Positions 39,072 to 47,088 of a stretch of 64,000 bases of DNA are shown here, piece after piece. This DNA comes from Acidicapsa acidisoli (lineage in GTDB: Bacteria; Acidobacteriota; Terriglobia; Terriglobales; Acidobacteriaceae). The translations under genes and the position numbers were made by a program. The stretch is taken from assembly GCF_025685625.1 (NCBI RefSeq), contig NZ_JAGSYI010000003.1:744001-808000 (forward strand), given 5' to 3'. Position 1 is the stretch's first letter; the number at the start of each line of letters is the position of its first letter. The notes below the pieces were generated by a model. The model saw only the letters and a program-made list of their open reading frames with translations. It was not told the DNA's origin and searched no databases.

Positions 39072-40682
39072 TTATAGCCGAATGAGCTTATGTCCCGGAC
39101 AGCCACCCGCAGCCTCACTAACCAGCTTGTCGATAAGCCCATCGCCAGACCGGGCCAGATAATAGGCCGCGCCAACCAAACGCTCCTGCAATCCTCCGTG
39201 TGGATATAGCGACTGCATCACGGCCTGAGCATGGCGTCCTAGAGAAGCTTCCTTCTGCAATTCAAAGTTCGCGGCCATCCGCCGCAGACGATTCATCTGG
39301 TACCGCATCTTGCTGGCGGAAACCTGCGCCGACCGCCCCAATCCCGTGTCCAATGACCCAAGGTATTCGGTCAGAGCCGTCAGTTCGCCATCCAGCGCGT
39401 TGCCTGCGGAAGCCAGCAATCGCTTGCCTGCAATGGGCATCGCACGTGCCGCAAGCCGCTGCGCCAGCGACTCTTCCGTACTGGCAAAAACGCCCTCCAG
39501 CGTGAGTTCGTGCCGGTCCCATAGCTCGGCAATCGCCGGCTCGACCAGCGTAGCCGTCAGCCGCGGAAGCACCGGAGTCAGCCTGCTGAGAATGCGCTCG
39601 TAGAGCACCGCAGACTGGGCAAAATAGGCAATCTCAGCCGGACCGCCAATGTAGGCCGAGGTCGGCAATATCTGATCCTGAAAGACGGGCCGCAGCAGCG
39701 CCGAAGGAGAAATCCTCTCCGGTTCGCTCGCTAGAATTCCGAGCAGATCGTCCGTAGAAAGTTTCTCGCGTCCCGCCTGCCACAGCCCTGCCGGTTCAGT
39801 AGCAGTCGCCTCGATCCGCTTCAGCGCGTTGCGAGCACCGGTCTCGCCATCCAACAAAAAGAGCAAACTGCCGCGCTCTGCCACCGCAACCTGGACGTGA
39901 TACCCCGCAGCCTGCAGCTCCCGGTTGCGTTCCAGCAGCGCAAAATGCAGCTCATCGGCGCGCTCGATCGCCGCCCCCAACACCGGCGCGCCAAGCCGGT
40001 GCGCCTCTCGCCCAGCGGCGTCGAAAACAAGCAGACCGTGTGCAGCAAATACCTTGCCGTAGAACTCGGCGAACGCACCAGCAAGCGTCTGACCTGGCCG
40101 ATACGCGGCAGCCAGCCATTCCATCGCGTCCGAATAACCCAGCAACTCCCACGCTTGATCGATCAGCGGCGTAATCGATTCATCCAGCACCATGCCGCCG
40201 ACGGGAACCGCAGCCTTCGGAGCCGAGTCATAGATCAGCTTTCGCAACTCCCGCCGCGCCGGAAATGTGACGTGATTCACTTCCGCGAAGTCGTGATCCT
40301 CGCTGGCGAGCCAGAAGACCGGCACATGCGCGTGCCCCGCACCGGTAGCTTCCCCCGCCAGCGCAACAGCGGTCGCCGCCTTATGCGGCGTAAACAACGG
40401 CCCACCCAGAATGCCTACCTGCTGTCCGGTGACGACAACATTGGCTCCATCCCGAAATTTGAACAAGGCCGGCGCCAGAGTTGCCGATGGATTCTGTGCT
40501 GCGAGCAGCTGCACCAGTTGGTCACGATGTTCGCTTGTATGACGAAGTTGCGTGTGCTGCCAGGCGCGTTCTCTGGGATCACCGCCAAACCACCCACGCA
40601 CGGCCGCTTCCCCGGCGCAGAAATCCAGGAATATCCGGGAGAGACCCGGCACGACGGAGATAGGGAAGCATTCTGCGGTCAA
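39072..40682 (-). CDS. bshC: Bacillithiol biosynthesis cysteine-adding enzyme BshC
   Basis: A 536-residue enzyme that adds cysteine to GlcN-malate to finish bacillithiol, a low-molecular-weight thiol. VVTGQQVGILGGPLFTPHKAATAVALA (near 84-110) and VFWLASEDHDFAEVNHV (near 123-139) are the class-I-synthetase-like motifs of BshC. Later blocks IGGPAEIAYFAQSAVLY and the coiled-coil-like C-terminal region are also typical. The start appears to be TTG at 40682 with no strong ribosome site, so it may differ. The YpdA-type reductase in the window supports bacillithiol use. The esterase follows on the same strand. A perfect 16-bp palindrome stands in the divergent promoter region. Confidence 0.93.
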   Translation of the reverse strand: MTAECFPISVVPGLSRIFLDFCAGEAAVRGWFGGDPRERAWQHTQLRHTSEHRDQLVQLLAAQNPSATLAPALFKFRDGANVVVTGQQVGILGGPLFTPHKAATAVALAGEATGAGHAHVPVFWLASEDHDFAEVNHVTFPARRELRKLIYDSAPKAAVPVGGMVLDESITPLIDQAWELLGYSDAMEWLAAAYRPGQTLAGAFAEFYGKVFAAHGLLVFDAAGREAHRLGAPVLGAAIERADELHFALLERNRELQAAGYHVQVAVAERGSLLFLLDGETGARNALKRIEATATEPAGLWQAGREKLSTDDLLGILASEPERISPSALLRPVFQDQILPTSAYIGGPAEIAYFAQSAVLYERILSRLTPVLPRLTATLVEPAIAELWDRHELTLEGVFASTEESLAQRLAARAMPIAGKRLLASAGNALDGELTALTEYLGSLDTGLGRSAQVSASKMRYQMNRLRRMAANFELQKEASLGRHAQAVMQSLYPHGGLQERLVGAAYYLARSGDGLIDKLVSEAAGGCPGHKLIRL

Positions 40683-40756
40683 AATCGCGTCTCAAGTCTT
40701 CCAGGAACAATTTACAAAACCTGCTCCTGAATGAGTTTAATGCTGAGGCTATATTT

Positions 40757-40791
40757 CAACCTAACGGATGTTGCAAACATCCGTTAGGTTG
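40757..40791. repeat. Perfect 16-bp inverted repeat between divergent genes
   Basis: CAACCTAACGGATGTT (40757-40772) and AACATCCGTTAGGTTG (40776-40791) are exact reverse complements with a GCA loop. It lies in the 240-nt space between bshC (minus) and the Nudix gene (plus), where divergent promoters should be. No T-run follows, so a plain terminator is not obvious; an operator or leader hairpin is possible. Confidence 0.75.
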
Positions 40792-40925
40792 CAAAGTTCC
40801 ATGCACGCAAACAAAAAAGGCCGTTGGCCTCGTGGTGAGCGAAACAGCTAATTCTACGACTACCGCACTGATGGTACCGTAATTGTTAGCAAACATTGAG
40901 ATTTAGCCCCGGGAGCGACAGAGTA

Positions 40926-41825
40926 ATGACAGCGAAGAAGAAATCGACAAAAAGCACCACAAGTCCTTTGGCCGCAGGCGCAGCCGCAGATGTATCCGCA
41001 GAAGAAGTCGTTGCGGTAGTGTCCGGCAATCCCACCAAGTCCGCTCGCGCTGCAAAACCGGCGAAGTCCACAAAGACCCCTGCCAAAATCCCGAAAGCCA
41101 AATCTCCTAAGGCCGCCAAGGCTGCAAAGCCCTCCGTTGCGCCCTCAGTGGAAGTCAAAGCGCCAGCGAAGGCTGGCAGGAAAACGACCAACGTTGCCGA
41201 GGCCAAGCCCAAGCCCAAGGCGGTCTCCAGGCTCAAGGCAGGTATCCGCGCAGGGGCGGACAAAGACGAGAAAGAACAGATTCTGGATTCGCAGGTTGCC
41301 TACGAGGGTAAGCTTTTCCGTGTCCTTCGGGACCACATCATCGAGCCTGGCGGACGTGAATCGCATCGCGATGTCATTCGACACAACGGTTCGGTGGTCA
41401 TTCTGGCCGTCGACCCGTCCAAGCGCAAAAAGGACCCCTGGATCGTCATCGAGCGCCAGTATCGCCACGCTGCCGGCCAGTTTTTGTGGGAGCTGCCCGC
41501 CGGCAAGCTCGACGCAGGCGAAGCGCCTCTCGACGGTGCCAAACGCGAACTGGCCGAAGAAACCGGCTACCAGGCCAGGAAATGGTCTTCGCTGTTCTTC
41601 TACTACGCCAGCCCCGGCTTCTTGGGCGAATCAATGAATGTCTTTCTCGCCGAAGGCCTGGTCGCTGGCGACGCCCATCCCGAGGAGGACGAACACATCG
41701 ATTTCCGCCTGGCAAAGCTCTCGGATGTGCTCGATATGGTGGACAAGGGCAAGATCATCGACGGCAAGACTCTGACCACAGTCCTGCTCTATGCGCGGCA
41801 GTTAGGGCTGAAGCGGAAAAAATGA
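40926..41825 (+). CDS. Nudix hydrolase with Lys/Ala-rich N-terminal tail
   Basis: About 299 residues. The first 105 are Lys, Ala, Pro, Ser and Thr only in the main (PAKSTKTPAK, KAKSPKAAKAAKPS), like histone-H1-type tails. The rest is an ADP-ribose pyrophosphatase-like Nudix domain: SHRDVIRHNGSVVILAVDP, QFLWELPAGKLDAGE, and the Nudix box GKLDAGE...REL..EE.GY at about 193-215. It would hydrolyse ADP-ribose or a related nucleotide sugar. The tail may bind nucleic acid, which is inference. GGGAG precedes ATG at 40926. The tail is in frame with normal codon use. Confidence 0.87.
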   Translation: MTAKKKSTKSTTSPLAAGAAADVSAEEVVAVVSGNPTKSARAAKPAKSTKTPAKIPKAKSPKAAKAAKPSVAPSVEVKAPAKAGRKTTNVAEAKPKPKAVSRLKAGIRAGADKDEKEQILDSQVAYEGKLFRVLRDHIIEPGGRESHRDVIRHNGSVVILAVDPSKRKKDPWIVIERQYRHAAGQFLWELPAGKLDAGEAPLDGAKRELAEETGYQARKWSSLFFYYASPGFLGESMNVFLAEGLVAGDAHPEEDEHIDFRLAKLSDVLDMVDKGKIIDGKTLTTVLLYARQLGLKRKK

Positions 41826-42018
41826 CCGGGCAGAATCGAATCAGCCCGAACTTGCCTTGAACATGCCCTGAACCGTTTCCTGTAAGGAAATGCCATCCGG
41901 AAATTCATATGAAAATCGCGTACATCGTTCCTTCAACTTTTCGTCTCGTTGCTACGTCATACCATTTAGCGGCTCCAAAAAACGTCGCAAGCATCGAGAA
42001 AAGGAAGGATGAAATCCG

Positions 42019-42249
42019 GTGGCTCAATACAAAGGCACAGTCAAGTGGTTCAATAACGCCAAAGGCTTCGGCTTCATCGGTCGTGAAGACGGACCGGATG
42101 TTTTCGTACATTACTCGGCCATTCAGGTAGATGGATACAAGTCGCTGAAAGAAGGAGACGAGGTCGAATTCGACATCGTCAACGGTCAGAAGGGTCCACA
42201 AGCCGACACCGTAACCCGGCAAAAGGACTCCAGTTCAGCTGCGGCGTAG
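42019..42249 (+). CDS. csp: Cold-shock domain protein
   Basis: A 76-residue CspA-type single-strand nucleic-acid-binding protein. [15 protein letters not shown] holds RNP1 (KGFGFI) and VFVHYSAI holds RNP2. The domain fills residues 2-66 and a short Ser/Ala-rich tail ends it. Such proteins act as RNA chaperones. The start is GTG at 42019 with AAGGAAGGA about 9 nt upstream. The leader between the Nudix stop and this start is about 190 nt, and long leaders often regulate csp genes. The gene is likely monocistronic. Confidence 0.95.
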   Translation: MAQYKGTVKWFNNAKGFGFIGREDGPDVFVHYSAIQVDGYKSLKEGDEVEFDIVNGQKGPQADTVTRQKDSSSAAA

Positions 42250-42310
42250 TTGACTGACTTAGCTCGAATCCGGGCTCTTGCAGTGCCACAATAACTTCAC
42301 TTTCTGTGAC

Positions 42311-42335
42311 CTGCCCAGGTGTGCCATCTGGGCAG
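42311..42335 (+). terminator. Hairpin after the csp gene
   Basis: CTGCCCAG (42311-42318) pairs with CTGGGCAG (42328-42335) over a 9-nt loop, 62 nt after the cold-shock gene. No T-run follows, so termination is only likely. The rest of 42250-42511 holds nothing recognised. Confidence 0.4.
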
Positions 42336-42511
42336 AGCGTGGCTCAATCGAGTTCCTTGCGTAACGACAAGTAGTTCGTGTGCGCGGATGCTGCCCGGAT
42401 TACTGTCTAGATTAAAGTATGGGTCCGCGCCTAGTTGTCGCTGAACATCTAGCCTGCTCTGGCAGACTCCGCCTGAAGTAGCGGATACTGTCCACGGAGA
42501 ATTCACTTCCC

Positions 42512-44257
42512 ATGGACAATGCAACCCTTGCCCGCCTGCTGTCGGAAACCGGCGACCTCCTGGAGATCAGCCGCGGAGACGCCTTCCGCATTCGCAGCTA
42601 TCGCCGTGCAGCCGAAGCCGCCGAACAAAGCACGGTGGACCTTGCAGCAGCCTCCGGCGACCTCGCAAAACTGCTCGAAGTCCCCGGCATTGGCAAAAGC
42701 ATGGCGGCCAATATTCAAGCCGCCGTCGCCACCGGCTCAATCCCTCTCCGCGACGAACTCCTCGCCCGCTACTCGACCGGCATTCTCGACCTCCTGAAGC
42801 TTCCCGGCATGGGCCCCAAAACCGTCGCTCTGCTCTGGGATGCCGCCAAAATCTCCAGCATCGACCAGCTTGCGGAGGCGATTGACGCAGGTCGTCTCAA
42901 CGGCCTGCCGCGCATGGGCGAAAAGCAGATCGAGAAGCTGCGCAAAGGCATTGAGGACTTTCGCAAGAGCGCCGGGCGATTTCGCATCGACGAAGCCGAA
43001 GAGTCGGCCGACCGGATCATCCAGTATCTGCTTGCCTTTGACGGGATCGAGCGCGTCACTCCCGCCGGTTCGCTGCGTCGCGGCCGCGAAACCGCCGGCG
43101 ATCTGGATCTTCTCGTCACTGGCCCTGCCTGCGAACCCGACAAAGCAAGCGCCGCCGTCGAATACACAGCCGCCTACCCCGGCATCCGCGACATGATCGC
43201 AAAAGGCGAAAATAAGGTCAGCTTTTACCTCGCCAACAGCCTCCAAGTGGACGTGCGCCTGCTACCCTCCGGCTCCTATGGCGCGGCCCTGCAATACTTC
43301 ACCGGCTCCAAGATGCACAACGTCTCCCTGCGCCAGCGAGCGTTGAAGATGGGTTACACACTGAGCGAGTGGTCGCTGGCCAGGTTGGATGACGAATCCG
43401 TCGTCGCCGCCGAGACCGAAGAGTCGATCTACGCAGCCCTCGGCATGGACTGGATGCCGCCCGAGATGCGCGAAAACCTCGGCGAGATCGAGGCCGCCGC
43501 TAAGCATCAGCTTCCTAGCATCATCGAGCTCTCCGACCTGCGCGGAGATGTCCACATGCACACCCACGCCACCGACGGCCGCAATTCCATCCGCGAAATG
43601 GCCGACGCGGCGCTGGCTCGCGGCTACGAATACATCGCCATCACCGACCACTCCAAGAACCTCGCCATGACCAACGGCCTAGACGAGGCGCGCGCGCTCG
43701 AACACATCAAGCAGATCCGTCAGGTCGACCGCGAAATGGAAGGCCGGATTCGCGTCTTCACCGGCATTGAAGTCGATATTCTGGGCGACGGAGCCCTCGA
43801 CCTTCCCGACGAAGTCCTGGCCGAGATGGATGTGGTCATCGCCAGCGTGCACACCCTCTTCAATCAATCCCGCGAAGAGACGACCGAACGCGTTCTCAGG
43901 GCGATCGAGAACCCCTATGTGCGAATTCTCGGCCATCCGACCGGCCGCCTGCTCCTGCGCCGCGAACCCTTCGCCATCGACCTGCCCTCCGTGCTACGCC
44001 GTGCCGCAGAGCTTGGCGTAGCCGTCGAGCACAACGCAGCGCCTGAACGGCTGGACCTAAACGACCGCGACCTGCGCCTGGCCAAAGAACTGGGCTGCAA
44101 GATTGTCGTAAATACAGATGCTCACGACACACGTCATCTGGATAAAATGAAGTATGGCGTCCGGCAACTCCGGCGAGCCTGGCTAACTCCTCGGGATTTG
44201 CTGAACACGGGTAACGCGCAAGAGTTTCTAGCCGGGTTACGGCCACGTCATGGATAA
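42512..44257 (+). CDS. polX: DNA polymerase X family, PolX (PolX-PHP)
   Basis: A 581-residue DNA repair polymerase. The N-terminal helix-hairpin-helix 8-kDa region (about 1-130) includes EVPGIGKSM and KLPGMGPKTVALLW. The pol-beta-type nucleotidyltransferase domain follows, with GSLRRGRETAGDLDLLV carrying metal ligands Asp197 and Asp199. After the thumb, a PHP domain (about 343-575) has DVHMHTHATDGRNS (His348, His350, His352), ITDHS, and TDAHDTRHLD, giving 3'-5' exonuclease or phosphoesterase activity. Roles are base-excision repair and gap filling. Length and order match bacterial PolX. Monocistronic with unrelated neighbours. Confidence 0.95.
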   Translation: MDNATLARLLSETGDLLEISRGDAFRIRSYRRAAEAAEQSTVDLAAASGDLAKLLEVPGIGKSMAANIQAAVATGSIPLRDELLARYSTGILDLLKLPGMGPKTVALLWDAAKISSIDQLAEAIDAGRLNGLPRMGEKQIEKLRKGIEDFRKSAGRFRIDEAEESADRIIQYLLAFDGIERVTPAGSLRRGRETAGDLDLLVTGPACEPDKASAAVEYTAAYPGIRDMIAKGENKVSFYLANSLQVDVRLLPSGSYGAALQYFTGSKMHNVSLRQRALKMGYTLSEWSLARLDDESVVAAETEESIYAALGMDWMPPEMRENLGEIEAAAKHQLPSIIELSDLRGDVHMHTHATDGRNSIREMADAALARGYEYIAITDHSKNLAMTNGLDEARALEHIKQIRQVDREMEGRIRVFTGIEVDILGDGALDLPDEVLAEMDVVIASVHTLFNQSREETTERVLRAIENPYVRILGHPTGRLLLRREPFAIDLPSVLRRAAELGVAVEHNAAPERLDLNDRDLRLAKELGCKIVVNTDAHDTRHLDKMKYGVRQLRRAWLTPRDLLNTGNAQEFLAGLRPRHG

Positions 44258-44447
44258 ACCTGCGAAAGAAGCATCTCATCTACCCTGAGCAGGTAAGTGC
44301 ATAGCTTCATTCGTTGCTGTATTCTGCTTCGGTCTGTTTTCCGATTACTTTGCCTTGACTGGAATGATCGACTCTGACCCGCTCTGGACGGGCGTGTCCC
44401 GCTTTTTATCGGCTTTCCTACCGAGATCGGAGTAAGATGAGTTCGCT

Positions 44448-45074
44448 ATGAGCCTCCTCCATGTACAGAACGATCCCGCTCACGACTTCGATGCTAGTTC
44501 CGAAGGAGAAGACCTCGCCAAAGGCAGCAGTTATCTTCTATGGACAACCCTGGTGGCCTTTGTTGCGGTCACGGTCGGCATCACGCTCTTTCTCATGGCC
44601 AACCGCGTGCCTCCTGTGGCTGCGGGAGAAGTGACGCAGGTGTGGACTCACGGCGTGCACACACTCACTTCCCCAGTCGACGCCAATGGCGTGCAGGCCC
44701 CGGATGAGCAGTTCGATCAGGTGCTGGTGCTCGCGCAGATCCGGGTACGCAACCAGAGCAAAGATCCGATTGTGCTCAAGGACATGCTGACCAACGCAAC
44801 CTTCGAGGACGGCATCCACTCCAGCTATGCAGCTACCGCGCTGGATTACGACCGCATCTTCATCGCCTATCCCGAACTCAAGTCGCTGCACGGCAAAACG
44901 CTGATCCGAGAGACAGTCGTCGCCCCCGGTCAGCAGTTGGACGGAACGATCATCTCGTCCTTCCATGTAAGCAAAGCCCAGTGGGCAGCCCACAAAGATC
45001 TGAACTTCTCCATCCAGTTCAAGTACCACCCCGACCTGATCCTCACGCCTCAAGGGCCAGTCACCGAACTGTAG
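44448..45074 (+). CDS. Membrane-anchored hypothetical protein
   Basis: A 208-residue protein with an acidic N-terminal cytoplasmic part (about 1-30) and one membrane helix (YLLWTTLVAFVAVTVGITLFLMANRVPPV). An outer domain of about 155 residues follows: EVTQVWTHGVHT, VLVLAQIRVRNQSKDPIVLKDMLTNATF, and TVVAPGQQLDGTIISSFHV. The pattern of strands suggests an Ig/DUF4352-like beta sandwich. No catalytic motif. Function unknown. The RAYT with its REP palindromes lies just downstream. A short GC hairpin with a T-run near 44387-44405 precedes it and may end polX. Confidence 0.72.
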   Translation: MSLLHVQNDPAHDFDASSEGEDLAKGSSYLLWTTLVAFVAVTVGITLFLMANRVPPVAAGEVTQVWTHGVHTLTSPVDANGVQAPDEQFDQVLVLAQIRVRNQSKDPIVLKDMLTNATFEDGIHSSYAATALDYDRIFIAYPELKSLHGKTLIRETVVAPGQQLDGTIISSFHVSKAQWAAHKDLNFSIQFKYHPDLILTPQGPVTEL

Positions 45075-45108
45075 AACGCAAATCTGATCTTGCAGTTCCG
45101 GAGGGAGC

Positions 45109-45161
45109 AGGGGCCTTCAGGCCCCTGAAAAATCCGCAGGAAACGAAGGGGCTTCAGCCCC
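45109..45161. repeat. Upstream REP palindromes of the RAYT
   Basis: Two palindromes with a TTCA loop: AGGGGCC-TTCA-GGCCCCT at 45109-45126 and GGGGC-TTCA-GCCCC at 45148-45161. They stand between the previous gene and the RAYT start. The first is preceded by CGGAGGGAGC, which also flanks the downstream copy in inverted orientation, as expected for a REP element moved by this transposase family. Confidence 0.75.
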
Positions 45162-45185
45162 GGGCCGTTCGTTTATCCTGCCGAA

Positions 45186-45704
45186 ATGCGAAAGGCCCCA
45201 CAAGAAATTCGGACCTACTTCGTCACCTCCGTCGCTGCTCAACGCCACAGCCTCTTCCAAGTCACCGCAACCGCCGAATTGCTCCAGCAAACCATCCTCG
45301 ACTATCAGAGCCAGGGAAGATTTCTGTTGCACGCATTTGTGATCATGCCGGATCACCTGCACGCTCTGATCACACCGGCACCTGATGTCTCCCTCGAAAA
45401 AGCGATGCAGTTTATCAAAGGCGTTTTTTCCTTCCGCTTGAAGAGCAAGCACGATGTGTGGATGCGGAGCTTCAATGAAAGTCAGATCTTGACAGACGAA
45501 AAGTTCAGAGCTTGCGTGCGGTATATCGAAGACAACCCGGTCCGCAAAAGACTCGTATCGGCGAGGGAAGACTATCGTTACAGTTCTGCAACCCACGAAG
45601 AATTGGACCCGATGCCGTTGCACATCCGGGGCGGAAGCCCTCAAAAACACGACAACGATTTCCGGGGCCTGAAGGCCCCGGCTCCCTCCGTCTCGAAGAC
45701 TTAG
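45186..45704 (+). CDS. REP-associated tyrosine transposase (RAYT)
   Basis: A 172-residue Y1-type (IS200-related) transposase. The HUH motif reads IMPDHLHALI (about 53-62). The later Tyr in FRACVRYIEDNPVRK, typical for RAYTs, is the likely nucleophile. Such enzymes bind and cut REP palindromes; here palindromes lie directly upstream and in inverted form at its 3' end. The C-terminal residues (FRGLKAPAPS) are encoded by the downstream REP, so the gene and repeat overlap. Intact frame, no terminal inverted repeats of a normal IS. Whether it still mobilises REPs is unknown. Confidence 0.88.
   Translation: MRKAPQEIRTYFVTSVAAQRHSLFQVTATAELLQQTILDYQSQGRFLLHAFVIMPDHLHALITPAPDVSLEKAMQFIKGVFSFRLKSKHDVWMRSFNESQILTDEKFRACVRYIEDNPVRKRLVSAREDYRYSSATHEELDPMPLHIRGGSPQKHDNDFRGLKAPAPSVSKT
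45663..45680. repeat. Downstream REP palindrome inside RAYT 3' end
   Basis: CGGGGCC-TGAA-GGCCCCG at 45663-45680, followed by GCTCCCTCCG. Its reverse complement matches the first upstream REP including the flank CGGAGGGAGC, with one or two differences. It lies within the final codons of the transposase gene. Confidence 0.8.
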
Positions 45705-45748
45705 ATCGAATATTCAGTAGCCCGGAAAAATAGACGCCGAACCACGCC

Positions 45749-46591
45749 TTAGTTCACCGTAGGCGGCACCGGCGCATTCTTCGGCACCGACAAATACCCT
45801 GTCACAGTGTTCTTCGCGCTCACCGAATTCACCACAATCTCGTAAAGCGCCGGGTCCTTGCCGCCATAAAACTGCAGAGGTTCGTTGAGATTCCGATCCT
45901 TCTTCTCGTAGCTCTTGTCATCGGAATACACTGTCAGCGTAAATCGGCTCTTCTTCGCATCCGCCTTCTTCAACTCCAGGCTCACCGTGCCCACGGGCTT
46001 CTTCTGTCCCTTGACCAGGGTGAACTCGTAGAAAGTACGGTCGCCCTTGTGCTTCAACACTTCCAGCTCATCATGATTGCGGGCAATCAGGCTGGAATGG
46101 CCGCTGAGATCGCCCTTCATCGACTGGAGCTGGCTGACCGCAGCAGCGAGGTCGGTCTGCGTCTTGGCCACGTCTGTCTTCACGCCGCCGACATCGGTCT
46201 TCACATCCGAAACCTGGCTCGACACGGCCGTAATCTGCTGGCTGGCAGCCTGCGCAGCAGCCTTCTGGTCCCTCTCAAGTCTCGCGCTGTCCGCCTGTTC
46301 CCTGCGTAGAATGTCCTGCGAACGCGCTTCGAGTTGCTTCTGCGTCAGTCCCAGGGACTGGCCAAGCTCCTGCGTAGCCACTTTCAGCCGGGCGTCCGTC
46401 TCGCGCAGTTCGGCAGCCAGCTTGGCATTCTGTTCATTGGCCTGATTGAGTGCTGTTTCCTGGTGAGAGATCTTTGTGGACAGCACGTAGCTCCAGACCA
46501 GGCCTCCCACTGCCAGAAGCAGGGCTGCCGCTACGACGCCGATCAACGCTCCAGAGATAGACCTCGATGGTGGGGTATCGAATTCGCTCAT
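45749..46591 (-). CDS. Membrane-anchored coiled-coil protein
   Basis: A 280-residue protein. A short cytoplasmic end and one membrane helix (GALIGVVAAALLLAVGGLVWSYVL) precede a long coiled coil (about 42-155, heptads such as LNQANEQNAKLAAELRETDARLKVATQEL). A C-terminal domain (about 165-280) has FYEFTLVKGQKKPVGTVSLELKKADAKKSRFTLTVY, YEKKDRNLNEPLQFYGG and ALYEIVVNSVSAKNTVTGYLS, a beta-rich fold. I do not recognise a named family; acidobacterial proteins with this layout exist. It probably stands in the periplasm as a spaced-out oligomer. Convergent with the RAYT. Confidence 0.75.
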   Translation of the reverse strand: MSEFDTPPSRSISGALIGVVAAALLLAVGGLVWSYVLSTKISHQETALNQANEQNAKLAAELRETDARLKVATQELGQSLGLTQKQLEARSQDILRREQADSARLERDQKAAAQAASQQITAVSSQVSDVKTDVGGVKTDVAKTQTDLAAAVSQLQSMKGDLSGHSSLIARNHDELEVLKHKGDRTFYEFTLVKGQKKPVGTVSLELKKADAKKSRFTLTVYSDDKSYEKKDRNLNEPLQFYGGKDPALYEIVVNSVSAKNTVTGYLSVPKNAPVPPTVN

Positions 46592-47088
46592 GATTTCGCC
46601 TCTCGTTGGCGACGGCCTGTATGCCTTCCCTCAATTGCGGAAGTTTGTGCCGTTGCGCCATGTTGCACAGCAGGTTGGGTAATAACTTCCGGCTTCTGCC
46701 GTCAAGATCTATAGACGACGTAGTTTACCGGTCGAAATAAGCATACTGAAAACAACGGCCTTCTAGGGAATTTTGCCGCACTTTGATACCCGCAATAAAT
46801 TTCGCTCGAGCATCCGGATGCCGCATTCCGGTACGGTCGTCATCCATTGCAGGAATCGCTTGCAGCAGTACTCCCCTTGCGCCATGCCATCTCACCGAAC
46901 TTCACGTCACATCGTGAAAAGCACAAGAGTGACAACCATGGAATCGCTGCGCTATAAAGAGTTTTGCCGTCCTTTTCGGATTGCATAGCCTGTTTCGCTG
47001 TATCGCTTTTTTCAATTGATGGACGGCCGGATGGCCTTGTCTCCACGAAGCACTTGCCAACTAAAAAGACTGGGAGCATCGAAAACAT
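46592..47088. other. Intergenic leader of citrate synthase
   Basis: No gene supported in about 500 nt. TTCACG (46901-46906) and CGTGAA (46913-46918) form an inverted repeat with a 6-nt spacer, a layout like a CRP/FNR-family site. A TTGATG-type -35 lies further right near 47019. The promoters for the coiled-coil protein and citrate synthase diverge here. No strong hairpin. Confidence 0.45.
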
